Of a stretch of 64,000 nucleotides of DNA, positions 42,553 to 52,381 are shown in pieces. Position 1 is the first letter of the stretch; each line of letters begins with the position of its first letter. The stretch spans positions 26,052 through 90,051 of the forward strand of contig JBBREM010000001.1 of the NCBI GenBank assembly GCA_038202925.1, read 5' to 3'. The DNA is from JAEVZK01 sp038202925 (GTDB taxonomy: Bacteria; Armatimonadota; Fimbriimonadia; Fimbriimonadales; Fimbriimonadaceae). Position numbers and translations under genes: made by a program. Below the pieces are notes generated by a model. The model was not told the origin of the DNA, did no database searches, and saw only the letters and a list, made by a program, of their open reading frames with translations.

Positions 42553-45500
42553 ATGCCACCACATCACCAGGAAACGCTGCATACCGCAGCGTCGTCTGCT
42601 TTACTGTACGTAAGCTGTGGAAAACAGCATAGGGGAGCAAGAATCAAGACCTGGTCGTGGTTGGTCAGATTCATAACGGTGCTTGCCCCGATCGCGATCC
42701 TCGCGGTCTGGGGAGCCTCGTATGCGTGGTCGTGCGTCCTCGCCCTCTCCGCCCCCGGCGCCCCGCTCATCTTCAAGTACAAATCCCCAAGCGGCATCCT
42801 GACCCTCAGAGCCGACTCCTACGTTCTCGATTGGGACCACGGCTCGGTGCGGCTGGAACGCCCCCGCGTGTACGATCCGAGGGGCGCCGAGATCGCCCGC
42901 GTCGAAAACGTCTTCGCGACCGGCATTCAGCTCCCGATAAACGCGATCGTCGTGCGAGCGCGTGACGCCCAGATCAAGCTCAGACGCCTCGCCTCCGGCC
43001 GCTTCGAGTTCCAGGACTACCTCCCCGAGCGGGCCGGCCCCCCGACGCCGATTCCCTATGCCGTCTCGCTCAACGCCGCCCGCGTGCAGTTCGTCGACGA
43101 GTCGGGCCGCAAGCTATTCACCCAGCGCGCCCTCGCCCGCGATATCGACGTCCGCGGCGTCGGCGACAACTGGATCGCCTCCGGCCTCGTCGAGATCGAT
43201 CACATAGGTAGCGGCCGCGCGGAAATCCAGAACATGCCCGAACAAGGCATTCTCATCCGCGGCATGACCGCCGGACTCGATCTCGCCCCAGTGCTCGATC
43301 ACCTGAAAGAGATCCCCGAGGGCCGCAAGCTCGCCTGGCTGCAGGACATTCACTCGACCACTTTCCGCGCCACCGGCCCGGTCTCGTTTTTCATTCCGCA
43401 TAACAAGAGCTTCCAATTTGAAACGCGGCTGCAGGCAACCGCAACCGGCTTCAGCTACCGCGAATACCGAGCCGATTCCGGCGCCTTCGACGGCGTCGTC
43501 AGCGCCACCGGAGCGGAAGGGCACCTCGAAGCCCGCGACGGCGCAACCTCCGCCAGCCTTCTTGGCAGCATCTCGTGGGACAAAACCGTCAATCTCGGCG
43601 GCAAGCTCTTCGTCACCGCGCCGAGCCGCAGCGCGATGCCTGCCTGGTCCAGAAACTTCGTGCCATCCCAGGTCGGCTTCAGCAATGCGCGAATGGACGG
43701 CTGGCTCTCGTACCGCCAGGGAACCGGCGTCGAGTTGCAGAGCCTCATCACAGCTTCCAGCGCCACCGCGTTCGGGCAAACCGTGGCCGCGCCAAATCTG
43801 AATCTCTTTGCCACATCCAAACGCGTCCGCCTAGCCATAAACAGCGGCAGTTGGACGGGCACGCCGGTGAATGGAGCTTTCGACATCGACGTCCTAGCCC
43901 ATACCGTCTCCGGCGCGGCCAACGCGGCTTCCGTCAACCTCGCGTCGCTCGCCCGCCGCTTCGACGCCCCCGGCTTGAACGGAAAGGCTTCGGTCAGCGC
44001 CCTAATCAGCGGATCAACAGCAAATCCGGTGGTACTGCTGCAGGCCAACGGCACCGGTTCATATCCGGTGCAGGGCAAGCCAATGCAAGGGAGCTTTGAG
44101 CTTGCCGGGCGCTATGCCAACCAGATTTTGAACGTTGACCGCGCGAGCGTCGGCAACCCGGGAAGCGGAAGCGCCCGCGCCATCGGCATTATTGATCTCA
44201 AATCGAACCGCATCCACCTGAACGTCGAGGCGAACGGCGTTCAGCTCGAAAAGCTGCGCAAGAACATCGCCGGCTCTCTAACGGCATCGGGCATTCTGGA
44301 CGGAACCCTGAGGGACCCTCGATTTAGCGGCAAGGCCATCGTTCTGGGCGGCGAAATCGCGGGCCAGCAAATCCCTTTTACCTCCGCTCTCATCCTCGCC
44401 GACAGGCGTCGCCTCGTGGCGACGGAGCTGCACGCGGTACGGGGCGCGGGCGACGCGACCGGCGAAGTGGCGCTGAACTGGAAGACCCGCAGGCTCAGCG
44501 GAACGCTCAAGGCCGATAGCCTCCTGCTCAACGAGTTCTTCGGCGATCAGGCAATCGGCGCCGTGACGGTGCCGAAGCTCACCCTGAGCGGCACCCTCGA
44601 TGATCCCCGCGCTGCCGGCACGGCGTATGGCACTGACCTCGTGCTCGGAGGCGTGAGCGTGGACCGCGCCGAGCTTATCTCCACCCTTCGCGGCACCGTG
44701 GCGACCGTGCAGTCGCTGAACGCCCAAGTCGGCGGTGGAACGGTAAGCGCGACCGGCAAGTACGACTATTCCAAAAAGGCGGGAACCTTCAGCTTCACCG
44801 GCGACAACCTTTCGATCGAGCGGGTGACCCCTCCCGGCCAGGGTTTTGCGAACATTACGGGCCTGGCGGGCGGTAAAGGCACCGCAAACATCCTGCCAGG
44901 CGGCAAGATCACGGTGAGCGGCGACGGATCGCTTGGCGATGTATTCCTCAATCAAACCGAGTTCGGCAGTGGCAAGTGGAATCTCGCCTACGATGGGGCC
45001 AACATCACCGGCGGCGCTTCGATCGGAAAGCTCGACCGGTTCTTCATCCTCGACTCCCTCGCCTATAACATTTCAGACAAGAACATTGCGGCGCAGCTTT
45101 CTATCCTGAACGGGTCGATCCAAGACTTGTACACCGCCGCCAAACCGTTCTTCCCGCAGCTCAGCGTGCAGGCCGCAGACTTCCTGGATACCACGAAGGG
45201 TGATCTCGACACCACCGTCGCCTTCAACGGCCGCATCAACGATCCTGGATTCGATGTCACGCTTCTCGAAGCGCGCAACCTTGAGACGAAGTCGCGAAAG
45301 CTCGGCACCCTCAAAGCCGCCCTTAGCAAGTCGGGCCCCCTATGGACCGTTAGCACCTTTGACTGGTCCGGCGAACAGGGGACGCTGAAGCTCAATTCTG
45401 CTCAGGTCAACACCCAAGGGGACCTATTCGTCGACGCCGAGCTGAACAACTTCGACCTCAACTACCTCTCGCTCATCGATCCCACGCTCGGCAACCTTCA

Positions 45501-47184
45501 GGGCCGCGCCCAATTGTCGCTGCTCGCCAAGGGACCTTCGCAGAGTCCGCTCATCCACGGCACCATCCGCTCGATCAGCGAAAAGGGCGTCGAGTTCTCG
45601 GGGAGCGCCGGGTTCAATATCAACCTTGACTCCGTCGACATCACGCAAGCGCAGTACCTGACCGGCGGCGACTACACCGGCGGCGTCACCGCTCGCGGAA
45701 CCTTCAGCTACAACGGCTTCAACGGCGAAATTACCGCTCGCCTGCCCCTCAACTATCCCCTCGAGATTCCTGACGGCCCAGCGATCACGGCGACTCTTTC
45801 GATGCCTGATGTCGACCTGAAAGACGTCGCAGCTTACGCCAGCTTTTTGGATCAAAAACGCTCGGAAGGCAAGCTGAGCGGCAGCGTGTCGATCATCGGC
45901 CCGCGAAGCAATCTTGCCCTCCGGGGAACCATGCTCGGCACCTTCGCCAGCCTCGCCACCCCCGGCTATCAGACGACCCTGAATGCGGCGGTCGCCAAGA
46001 TCGATCTTCAAGACAAAAGCATCATCCTGCACATGAATGCCACGGGTTCGAGCGGTGGCGACCTCGTTGCCGATCTCACGGGCACGCTGCCCGATCTCGG
46101 CGGAGCAATCGACCAGATTACGCGCGGAGACATCGAAACCTTCGTGCACAACCCGGTTCACGGAAAGATCGCAGCAACGGGATTCAAGCTTAACGAGGCG
46201 CTGAAAGTTCTCGGCACCTACCGTGCGACGCTGGATGCGGACATCGACGTCACCGGCCCTGCCGCCGAGCCGCTCCTCGCCGGCAAGGGCATCATGATCA
46301 GCGACACCAACATCCTGCTGCCCGCCGCCTTCGCCGGCACCGGCCCCACGGTAGACATGCTCTTCAATCCCCACTTCGATCTTCCCATCGAGTTGGCAGG
46401 CATCTCGCGCTTCCGCACCGGCCTTGCCGACGTCGCCATGAGTGGCGGGGCGCGTCTGACCGGCTCCCTCGCGATGCCCGATTTTGCGGGGACACTCTAT
46501 GTCGAAGGCGGCAATCTGCGGCTAGGTGCCGCAAAGATCACCCTCGAACCCGGCGGCACCGTGCGCCCCGCCTATCACGTGGACAGCTCCGGCAACACCA
46601 CGGCCTCGATGGGCGTGAACATTGACGGGCGCGGCGCGGTGACGGCGGCCCGATACGGCGGCGCCGCCCAGCGTTACGACATTAACTTAGCCGTCTCCGG
46701 CGATCTCCTGAAAGAAGGCGGTCTCAATCTTCGCGCCACCAGCGATCCGCCCGACCTCACTCAGGACGAGATTCTCGCCCTGCTCGGCCAGACCGACGTT
46801 TTGCAGTCCATTGGAAGCGGCACCGGCCGAAACGATGCCCAGAAGCGCTTGCGTGACGCGCTTACCAGCTTCGCCGTCCCCACACTGACCGATCCGATTA
46901 CCTCGAAGATTGCCCAAGGCCTCGGGCTCGAGTATCTGAACATCGAATACAACCAATTCGAGCAGGCTTCGGTTGCCTTCGCCAAGAGCCTCGGCAAGGG
47001 CCTGACCTTGCAGGGCCGACGGCAGCTTTCAACTACCGTCGGCAACCGCCGTCCCAATTACGAAATAAAGCTCAACTATCGAGTGCCAAGCAGGAACCGT
47101 CTGCTCAGCCGGTTGGTATTCAGTATCGGTCTCGACCAGGATCGCCCATATAAAGTTGGCTTGGAATACGGATTCCGCTTCTGA
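42553..47184 (+). CDS. tamB: TamB-like translocation/assembly protein (DUF490)
   Basis: About 1540 aa. A single N-terminal membrane helix (FITVLAPIAILAVWGASYAW), then a very long repetitive beta region of AsmA/TamB type, then the DUF490 C-terminal domain: GGLNLRATSDPPDLTQDEIL, ALLGQTDVLQSIGSG and a last beta strand ending VGLEYGFRF. TamB works with an Omp85 protein or in lipid transport between the membranes. The start is unclear: ATG 42553 has no ribosome site; GGGGAG at 42632-42637 would suit a start near 42643-42661. BamA follows 140 bp downstream. Confidence 0.85.
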   Translation: MPPHHQETLHTAASSALLYVSCGKQHRGARIKTWSWLVRFITVLAPIAILAVWGASYAWSCVLALSAPGAPLIFKYKSPSGILTLRADSYVLDWDHGSVRLERPRVYDPRGAEIARVENVFATGIQLPINAIVVRARDAQIKLRRLASGRFEFQDYLPERAGPPTPIPYAVSLNAARVQFVDESGRKLFTQRALARDIDVRGVGDNWIASGLVEIDHIGSGRAEIQNMPEQGILIRGMTAGLDLAPVLDHLKEIPEGRKLAWLQDIHSTTFRATGPVSFFIPHNKSFQFETRLQATATGFSYREYRADSGAFDGVVSATGAEGHLEARDGATSASLLGSISWDKTVNLGGKLFVTAPSRSAMPAWSRNFVPSQVGFSNARMDGWLSYRQGTGVELQSLITASSATAFGQTVAAPNLNLFATSKRVRLAINSGSWTGTPVNGAFDIDVLAHTVSGAANAASVNLASLARRFDAPGLNGKASVSALISGSTANPVVLLQANGTGSYPVQGKPMQGSFELAGRYANQILNVDRASVGNPGSGSARAIGIIDLKSNRIHLNVEANGVQLEKLRKNIAGSLTASGILDGTLRDPRFSGKAIVLGGEIAGQQIPFTSALILADRRRLVATELHAVRGAGDATGEVALNWKTRRLSGTLKADSLLLNEFFGDQAIGAVTVPKLTLSGTLDDPRAAGTAYGTDLVLGGVSVDRAELISTLRGTVATVQSLNAQVGGGTVSATGKYDYSKKAGTFSFTGDNLSIERVTPPGQGFANITGLAGGKGTANILPGGKITVSGDGSLGDVFLNQTEFGSGKWNLAYDGANITGGASIGKLDRFFILDSLAYNISDKNIAAQLSILNGSIQDLYTAAKPFFPQLSVQAADFLDTTKGDLDTTVAFNGRINDPGFDVTLLEARNLETKSRKLGTLKAALSKSGPLWTVSTFDWSGEQGTLKLNSAQVNTQGDLFVDAELNNFDLNYLSLIDPTLGNLQGRAQLSLLAKGPSQSPLIHGTIRSISEKGVEFSGSAGFNINLDSVDITQAQYLTGGDYTGGVTARGTFSYNGFNGEITARLPLNYPLEIPDGPAITATLSMPDVDLKDVAAYASFLDQKRSEGKLSGSVSIIGPRSNLALRGTMLGTFASLATPGYQTTLNAAVAKIDLQDKSIILHMNATGSSGGDLVADLTGTLPDLGGAIDQITRGDIETFVHNPVHGKIAATGFKLNEALKVLGTYRATLDADIDVTGPAAEPLLAGKGIMISDTNILLPAAFAGTGPTVDMLFNPHFDLPIELAGISRFRTGLADVAMSGGARLTGSLAMPDFAGTLYVEGGNLRLGAAKITLEPGGTVRPAYHVDSSGNTTASMGVNIDGRGAVTAARYGGAAQRYDINLAVSGDLLKEGGLNLRATSDPPDLTQDEILALLGQTDVLQSIGSGTGRNDAQKRLRDALTSFAVPTLTDPITSKIAQGLGLEYLNIEYNQFEQASVAFAKSLGKGLTLQGRRQLSTTVGNRRPNYEIKLNYRVPSRNRLLSRLVFSIGLDQDRPYKVGLEYGFRF

Positions 47185-47324
47185 AACGCATCAGCTGTTC
47201 GTCCTTCTAATCGGTAAGGCCGAAGGAAAGGCCTCTGGCGGGCCGTGCTCGCAGGTAAAGTGCCGTAGATTCGCGGCATTCTTGCTGGGCAAAGCGTCTG
47301 GTCGCGACCTGTTTGGAGGATTAT

Positions 47325-49106
47325 TTGACAGCACGGATTGGGACGATTACGCTCTTTTTGCTTTGGGCAGTTGCCGCACTTGCGCAGGGCACCGGCGTGA
47401 TCCGAAAGATCGACGTCCAAGGCAACAAGGAAGTCAGCACGCAGGCGATCCTCGCCGCGATGCGCACCAAACCCGGACAGGCTTACCTTCAGGCCAACCT
47501 CGATGCGGATCAGAAGGCGCTGGAAGACCTCGGCTATTTTCAAAGCGTAGACGTTCGCGCCAAGGCCGCCGAAGGCGACACCTGGGATGTTATCGTGCAG
47601 GTGCTCGAGTGGCCCGTGGTGAAAGAGCTTCGGATAATCGGCAACACCGTGGTCCCCACCGCTGAGCTCCAGAAATTGATTTCGGTTCAGCCTGGAAAGA
47701 TTTTCAACCTCCGCGACGCAGTTGCCAGTTCCAAGCGCATTGAAGAGGCCTACTCCAAGAAAGGGTTCTTCGGCGGCGTTGAAGAATTCGCCCCCCTGCG
47801 CGAATCGCCCAACACGGTCAATGTCTCGATCCGCGAGATGATGATCAACTCCGTCTCGGTTCAAGGCAACGCACACACCAAGACCAAGGTGCTCAAGAAG
47901 CTCATTAAGTCGCGAGCGGGCCAGGCCTACAACCGAAACCGTTGGGAATTGGATCTTCGCCGCATCTACGGCACCCAGTGGTTTGAAAACGTCAAGAGCA
48001 GTGAAGATCAGCCTGACCCGTTCAAAGTCAACCTCGTTGCCGACGTCAAGGAAACCAGAACCGGACAGTTCAATGTGGGCGTGCAGATCGACCCGCGCAG
48101 CAGCTTCGCCGGCGTCGTCAAGCTATCCGATAGCAACTTTCGAGGAACGGGCCAGGCGGTCGGAATCGACATCTTGCAAGGCACGAAGGGCTCTGGCGCG
48201 AGTCTTACCCTTGACTACGCGAATCCGTTCATCGACAATCACAGCACAACCTTGACGACCTCGGTGTATAGCCGCGTTCTTTACCGGTTCGCAGGCAACA
48301 TCTTCGGCGGCAACAGCACGCCGACCAACAACAACTTCTACACCGAACGCCGAACCGGCGGCGCAATCGGCCTTTCGCGCCCCGTCAACGATTACAGCGC
48401 GGTAGGCATCTCAACTCGTTTTGAGCAGATCATCACCAGCAATCTGAATACGACCAATCAGGCCGGCTTCATTCAGCAAGATGGCACAGTCATGGTGGGC
48501 ACCTTGGGCTATACAACCAATCACCGCGACGTCGACATCGATCCATCGCGCGGGCATTGGTTCCGAGTTCAGCTCGAACCCGGCTTTAGCGACATTAACC
48601 GGATCGGCGGCAGCGCCCCCGACCCGAGCATCCTCGGCGGGCACGGATTTGTGAAGCTCAACGCCGACTTTAGGAAATATTTCACGCGCCAGCCTCCACG
48701 CGGACGCGAACTCGATGCTCCGCGGCGCGTCGTCGCTTTTCGCGCCTACGCCGGAATGATCCGTGGTAAGACGCCATTCTTCGAGCAGTTCTTCGCGGGC
48801 GGATCGGACACCGTGCGCGGTTACCAAGAGGATCGATTCTGGGGCAACAACACGCTGCTCCTCAACCTGGAATACCGCCACCCGATTCAGAAGGCGTTCA
48901 GCGTGATCGCCTTCGTCGATTACGGTGGCGCATGGGGCGGGTACGGCTCGGTCAACACTTTCACCCAGTCAAGTCGCATCAAGTTGCACCTCGGCTACGG
49001 AGTCGGACTTAGCTTCCGGACCCCTCTCGGCCCGCTGCGCTTTGATCTCGGATTTGACGAAAACGGCAAGAGCAGGACGCACTTCCTCATTGGGACGTCG
49101 TTCTAA
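47325..49106 (+). CDS. bamA: Outer-membrane assembly factor BamA (Omp85)
   Basis: 593 aa. Signal peptide (TITLFLLWAVAALAQG). Three POTRA domains are visible, beginning IRKIDVQGNKEVSTQAI, KELRIIGNTVVPTAELQ and NSVSVQGNAHTKTKVLK. The C-terminal Omp85 barrel shows the lid-lock motif GGSDTVRGYQEDRFWG and a final strand ending in Phe (HFLIGTSF). It inserts beta-barrel proteins into the outer membrane. TTG 47325 is chosen: GGAGGA lies 4 bases upstream, while the TTG at 47313 overlaps it. POTRA number (3) is fewer than the proteobacterial five. Confidence 0.92.
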   Translation: MTARIGTITLFLLWAVAALAQGTGVIRKIDVQGNKEVSTQAILAAMRTKPGQAYLQANLDADQKALEDLGYFQSVDVRAKAAEGDTWDVIVQVLEWPVVKELRIIGNTVVPTAELQKLISVQPGKIFNLRDAVASSKRIEEAYSKKGFFGGVEEFAPLRESPNTVNVSIREMMINSVSVQGNAHTKTKVLKKLIKSRAGQAYNRNRWELDLRRIYGTQWFENVKSSEDQPDPFKVNLVADVKETRTGQFNVGVQIDPRSSFAGVVKLSDSNFRGTGQAVGIDILQGTKGSGASLTLDYANPFIDNHSTTLTTSVYSRVLYRFAGNIFGGNSTPTNNNFYTERRTGGAIGLSRPVNDYSAVGISTRFEQIITSNLNTTNQAGFIQQDGTVMVGTLGYTTNHRDVDIDPSRGHWFRVQLEPGFSDINRIGGSAPDPSILGGHGFVKLNADFRKYFTRQPPRGRELDAPRRVVAFRAYAGMIRGKTPFFEQFFAGGSDTVRGYQEDRFWGNNTLLLNLEYRHPIQKAFSVIAFVDYGGAWGGYGSVNTFTQSSRIKLHLGYGVGLSFRTPLGPLRFDLGFDENGKSRTHFLIGTSF

Positions 49107-49121
49107 AGATAGGAATAACAG

Positions 49122-49748
49122 ATGAAGCTTAGATATTCAGGATGGATTGTGGCGATATCGCTGCTTGGGGTTGTGGCCGCCACCGGCTTTCAGGTAACCC
49201 CGACCAAGATCGGCGTCGTCGACATGTCGGCGGTGTTTGCCAAGAGTAAGTTCGCGCAGGAACAGACGAAGACGCTCCAAGACGTCGGCAGCTCGCGCAA
49301 GGCGATGCTCGACTTCTTGGACACATATCGTACGTTCAAGCCGGAAGACGCCACCCGTTTCCACGATCTCAGCATCAAGGCGCAAGTCTCGTCCGCAGAG
49401 AAGGCCGAGATTGAGAAGATCAAGAACGATGTGATGGCATCCGACAAGCGGCTTAAGGATCTCCAAACCAAGACGACACTCACGCCGGCGGAAAGCACCG
49501 AACTCAGCGAGTTGAGCCGGCGCATCCAGTCGACGACCGATGCGGGCGGCCGCTGGAGCAACGATGCCAGCCAAGAGATTCAGACTCTCCAGGAGAAGCT
49601 CCGGGCCGATACCCTCGTCAAGGTGCGAGAGGCGGTGAAGCAGGTTGGTAAAGATCAAGGCTACACCGTGATCTTCATCAACGAGCTTGCTCCCTACGCC
49701 GCGAATGATGTGACCGACGCCGCCCTCAAGGCGATGGACAAGAAATGA
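49122..49748 (+). CDS. OmpH/Skp-family periplasmic chaperone, copy 1
   Basis: 208 aa. Signal segment (GWIVAISLLGVVAATGFQ), then KIGVVDMSAVFAKSKFAQEQ, the usual OmpH entry. A long charged coiled coil forms the tentacles, and the C-terminal strand region reads VGKDQGYTVIFINELAPYAAND. Skp holds unfolded outer-membrane proteins on their way to BamA. It lies 15 bp after bamA and overlaps copy 2 by 4 bp. Confidence 0.88.
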   Translation: MKLRYSGWIVAISLLGVVAATGFQVTPTKIGVVDMSAVFAKSKFAQEQTKTLQDVGSSRKAMLDFLDTYRTFKPEDATRFHDLSIKAQVSSAEKAEIEKIKNDVMASDKRLKDLQTKTTLTPAESTELSELSRRIQSTTDAGGRWSNDASQEIQTLQEKLRADTLVKVREAVKQVGKDQGYTVIFINELAPYAANDVTDAALKAMDKK

Positions 49749-50377
49749 TGAGCATCGAACGACTCGGATGGGTTCTTGCCGCTGCAGTAGCGGGCGTGAT
49801 GCTTGCCTCCGGATTCCAAGGCTCGATCGACAAGGTCGCCAGCGTGGATTTGAGTAACTTGGTCGCCAATAGCGACCGGGGGAAGGCGAACCAAGCCGAC
49901 TTTGACAAGATGAAATCTAACCGGGAAACACTCCTGAAGTTCATTGACGAGACGCGCGTGCTCACCGTCCAGCAAGCGAACGATCTGCGCACGATCTGGA
50001 CCAAAGAGACCCCGACAACTGCCGACACTCAAACCATGGAGCGCATGAAGGCCGACATCGTGGCGATGGGCAAGCGGAACCAGGAGCTAAGCGGCAAGGC
50101 GAACCTTTCGCCGGAAGAGCGCACGCTTCTTCAGGAATATGCAAGCCGAAGCGCCGCTATGGAGCAGCTCACCGCGAGCTGGCTCGAAGAGTTTCGACAG
50201 GAAGTGCAGCAGTGGGCTCAGGGCAAGCAAGTCGATACCAACAATCGAGCTAAGGCCGCGTCTCAGGAAGTCGCCAAGGCTCAGGGCTTCACGCTCGTCT
50301 TCGATACCAGCGTTGCCGTCTACGCGGCGAACGATCTGACCGCCGATGCACTCAAAGCAATGAATGCGAAGAAGTAG
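49745..50377 (+). CDS. OmpH/Skp-family periplasmic chaperone, copy 2
   Basis: 210 aa, same plan as the preceding gene: signal (LGWVLAAAVAGVMLASGFQ), KVASVDLSNLVANSDRGKAN, coiled coil, and the end VAKAQGFTLVFDTSVAVYAAND LTADALKAM. The sequences share the YAAND-LT/VTDAALKAM ending, so they are tandem paralogues. It overlaps both neighbours, 4 bp before and 14 bp after, which indicates tight co-translation. Confidence 0.88.
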   Translation: MMSIERLGWVLAAAVAGVMLASGFQGSIDKVASVDLSNLVANSDRGKANQADFDKMKSNRETLLKFIDETRVLTVQQANDLRTIWTKETPTTADTQTMERMKADIVAMGKRNQELSGKANLSPEERTLLQEYASRSAAMEQLTASWLEEFRQEVQQWAQGKQVDTNNRAKAASQEVAKAQGFTLVFDTSVAVYAANDLTADALKAMNAKK

Positions 50378-51371
50378 CCCCCTCGCAATCCTCGCTCTCC
50401 TGATCTCGGGCTGCGCCTCCACGCAGCCCGCGCTCGTTTATGTGGATGTCGATACCGTCATCGGGCGCGAACACGCGGCGGACCTTAGAGTTCCGAAGGC
50501 GCCCTCTCCCCCCTCGCCGCTGGCCCCGGCCGTCGTCACGCAAAAAGGGCTCGCCGCCACCACCGTCACCGACCGAACCATCCAGCGGCTGCAGGCGGCT
50601 AAGAAATTCATTCAGCAAAACCGGGACGAGTCCATCCAGTCGCTGGGACGGATGCTGCGGCGTGTGTACCTGGCGCGCGCGGACGATGAGATCACGCGCC
50701 AACAGAAGGCTTCTCAGCCCGCGCGAGATGATATCTATTCCGCCGCGTTCGACAAGGTCCGCGACCTCTTTGTCGCCTACGGTCTTGAGCGGGGGCCTCC
50801 CCTCGCCCAGCTCAACATCCTCGCCGATGGCACGAGTCTGAAACCCCTAGCCATCCCAATCGATGCGACCACGACGCGGCGCTCAAGAATGGAAGAGTCT
50901 AATCGCCTGCGTAAGCAGATTCGCGACCTCGACGCCCGCTACGATGCCCAGGCACAAGTGCTCATGCAGCAAGCCCAGCAAGAGATCGACGCCGAGCTAA
51001 CCCGCCTGCAGGCGCTTGCCGGCAAGCAGCGATTGGAAGCCGAAAACCTTGCCTATCAAGAAGCTGCCAAGACCGTAACCAAGCGTCAAAGCAACCTCGA
51101 TGTCGAATTGCAGCACATGGTGCCGACCCAGTTGCCGGCAATGGCCGGCCACACCGTCGCCGTTCCCGGCACCACCTCCCTCCCTGCACCCCCGCAACGC
51201 ACGGATCGTCCGATTTTCGGTAGCCTGGAAGAACGCCGCCGCCTGATCGAGAGAGAAATCGACATCTGGATCAAAACGACCGGCAGGAGACGGTCCGCGG
51301 GCTCAGCAGGCGCGGAAAATGGGACGGATCTCTTTCTGCAATGGAGAAACGCGCACAAAGTTGGACTCTAG
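50364..51371 (+). CDS. Coiled-coil lipoprotein, possibly OmpH-related
   Basis: 335 aa. Lipoprotein signal with lipobox LLISGC (Cys at residue 17). The following region includes ALVYVDVDTVIGREHAADL, which looks like a shortened OmpH beta strand, then long helices (RLRKQIRDLDARYDAQAQVL, QQAQQEIDAELTRLQAL). I do not recognise a defined family. Its position between Skp genes and lpxD and the resemblance to OmpH suggest a membrane-tethered chaperone or assembly factor. It overlaps lpxD by 31 bp. Confidence 0.7.
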   Translation: MRRSSPLAILALLISGCASTQPALVYVDVDTVIGREHAADLRVPKAPSPPSPLAPAVVTQKGLAATTVTDRTIQRLQAAKKFIQQNRDESIQSLGRMLRRVYLARADDEITRQQKASQPARDDIYSAAFDKVRDLFVAYGLERGPPLAQLNILADGTSLKPLAIPIDATTTRRSRMEESNRLRKQIRDLDARYDAQAQVLMQQAQQEIDAELTRLQALAGKQRLEAENLAYQEAAKTVTKRQSNLDVELQHMVPTQLPAMAGHTVAVPGTTSLPAPPQRTDRPIFGSLEERRRLIEREIDIWIKTTGRRRSAGSAGAENGTDLFLQWRNAHKVGL

Positions 51372-52381
51372 GCAAGCTCGCCGAACTGCTGCGCGCGGAG
51401 TTGCACGGCCCTGAGGACATGCGCATCGACGGGCCAGCCCCCGCCGATTCGGACGACCCCGTCGGCATCGCGTTTTGCGAGAGCGACGAGTACCAGGCCG
51501 CCGCCGAAACCTGCGGAGTCGGCGCCCTCATTCTCGGCAACGGAAAGGCCAGTTTCAAACCTCACCTCAACGTTGAGTCGCCTCGCATCGCCTTCGGCAT
51601 GTTGCTGGCGCTCTGCTCGCGCCCCCTCCCGATAAACGCGGGAATCCACCCTGCCGCGCAAGTCAACCCGGAGGCCGAAGTCAATCCGTCCGCGTGCATC
51701 GGCCCCAACGTGGTGATCGAAGCAGGCGCGTCGGTCGGGCCCGGCGCGCGCATCTATGCCAACACGTACGTGGGTGAGAATTGCACGGTCGGCGAAAACG
51801 CCATCCTCTATCCCAATGTCACCCTCTATCAGAACGTCGACGTCGGAGCCCGCGCGATCATCCACAGCAGCGCCGTGATCGGCGCCGACGGCTTTGGCTT
51901 CGTGTGGGATGGCAAGCGGCGGGTCAAGGTGCCTCAGGTCGGCCGCGTTGTCATCGGCGAAGATGCCGAGATCGGCGCTGCGACAACCATCGACCGGGCG
52001 ACCGCCGGGGCTACGGTGATCGGACGCGGCACCAAGATCGACAATCTTGTCCAGATCGGCCATAACTGCCGAGTCGGCGTCGACGGCGTAATTGTCAGCC
52101 AGAGCGGCATCAGCGGTAGTTGCATAATCGGTGACCGCGTTATGATGGCGGGCCAATGCGGGATCAGCGACCACGCCCGGATTGGGGACGATATCACGCT
52201 TGGGGGTCGGACCGCGACGTCGCAGGACATCGACGAGCCCGGCGTCTACTTAGGGGTGCCGGCGAGACCGGTGAAAGAGGCGCTGCGCAGCCTCATGCTC
52301 CAGCCCAAGCTGCCCGAGATTTACTCGCGCCTTCGCCAGCTCGAAAAGCGCCTCGCCGAGTTGGAGAAAGGCGACGAGTGA
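51341..52381 (+). CDS. lpxD: UDP-3-O-acylglucosamine N-acyltransferase
   Basis: 346 aa. An N-terminal uridine-binding domain (SWTLGKLAELLRAEL ... ADSDDPVGIAFCESDEY), then left-handed beta-helix hexapeptide repeats (e.g. IHPAAQVNPEAEVNPSA, IGPNVVIEAGASVGPG) and the catalytic His in QIGHNCRVG near residue 239. A C-terminal coiled-coil helix closes the trimer. Third step of lipid A synthesis. ATG 51341 lies inside the preceding lipoprotein gene; the stop overlaps lpxC as GTGA. Confidence 0.95.
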   Translation: MEKRAQSWTLGKLAELLRAELHGPEDMRIDGPAPADSDDPVGIAFCESDEYQAAAETCGVGALILGNGKASFKPHLNVESPRIAFGMLLALCSRPLPINAGIHPAAQVNPEAEVNPSACIGPNVVIEAGASVGPGARIYANTYVGENCTVGENAILYPNVTLYQNVDVGARAIIHSSAVIGADGFGFVWDGKRRVKVPQVGRVVIGEDAEIGAATTIDRATAGATVIGRGTKIDNLVQIGHNCRVGVDGVIVSQSGISGSCIIGDRVMMAGQCGISDHARIGDDITLGGRTATSQDIDEPGVYLGVPARPVKEALRSLMLQPKLPEIYSRLRQLEKRLAELEKGDE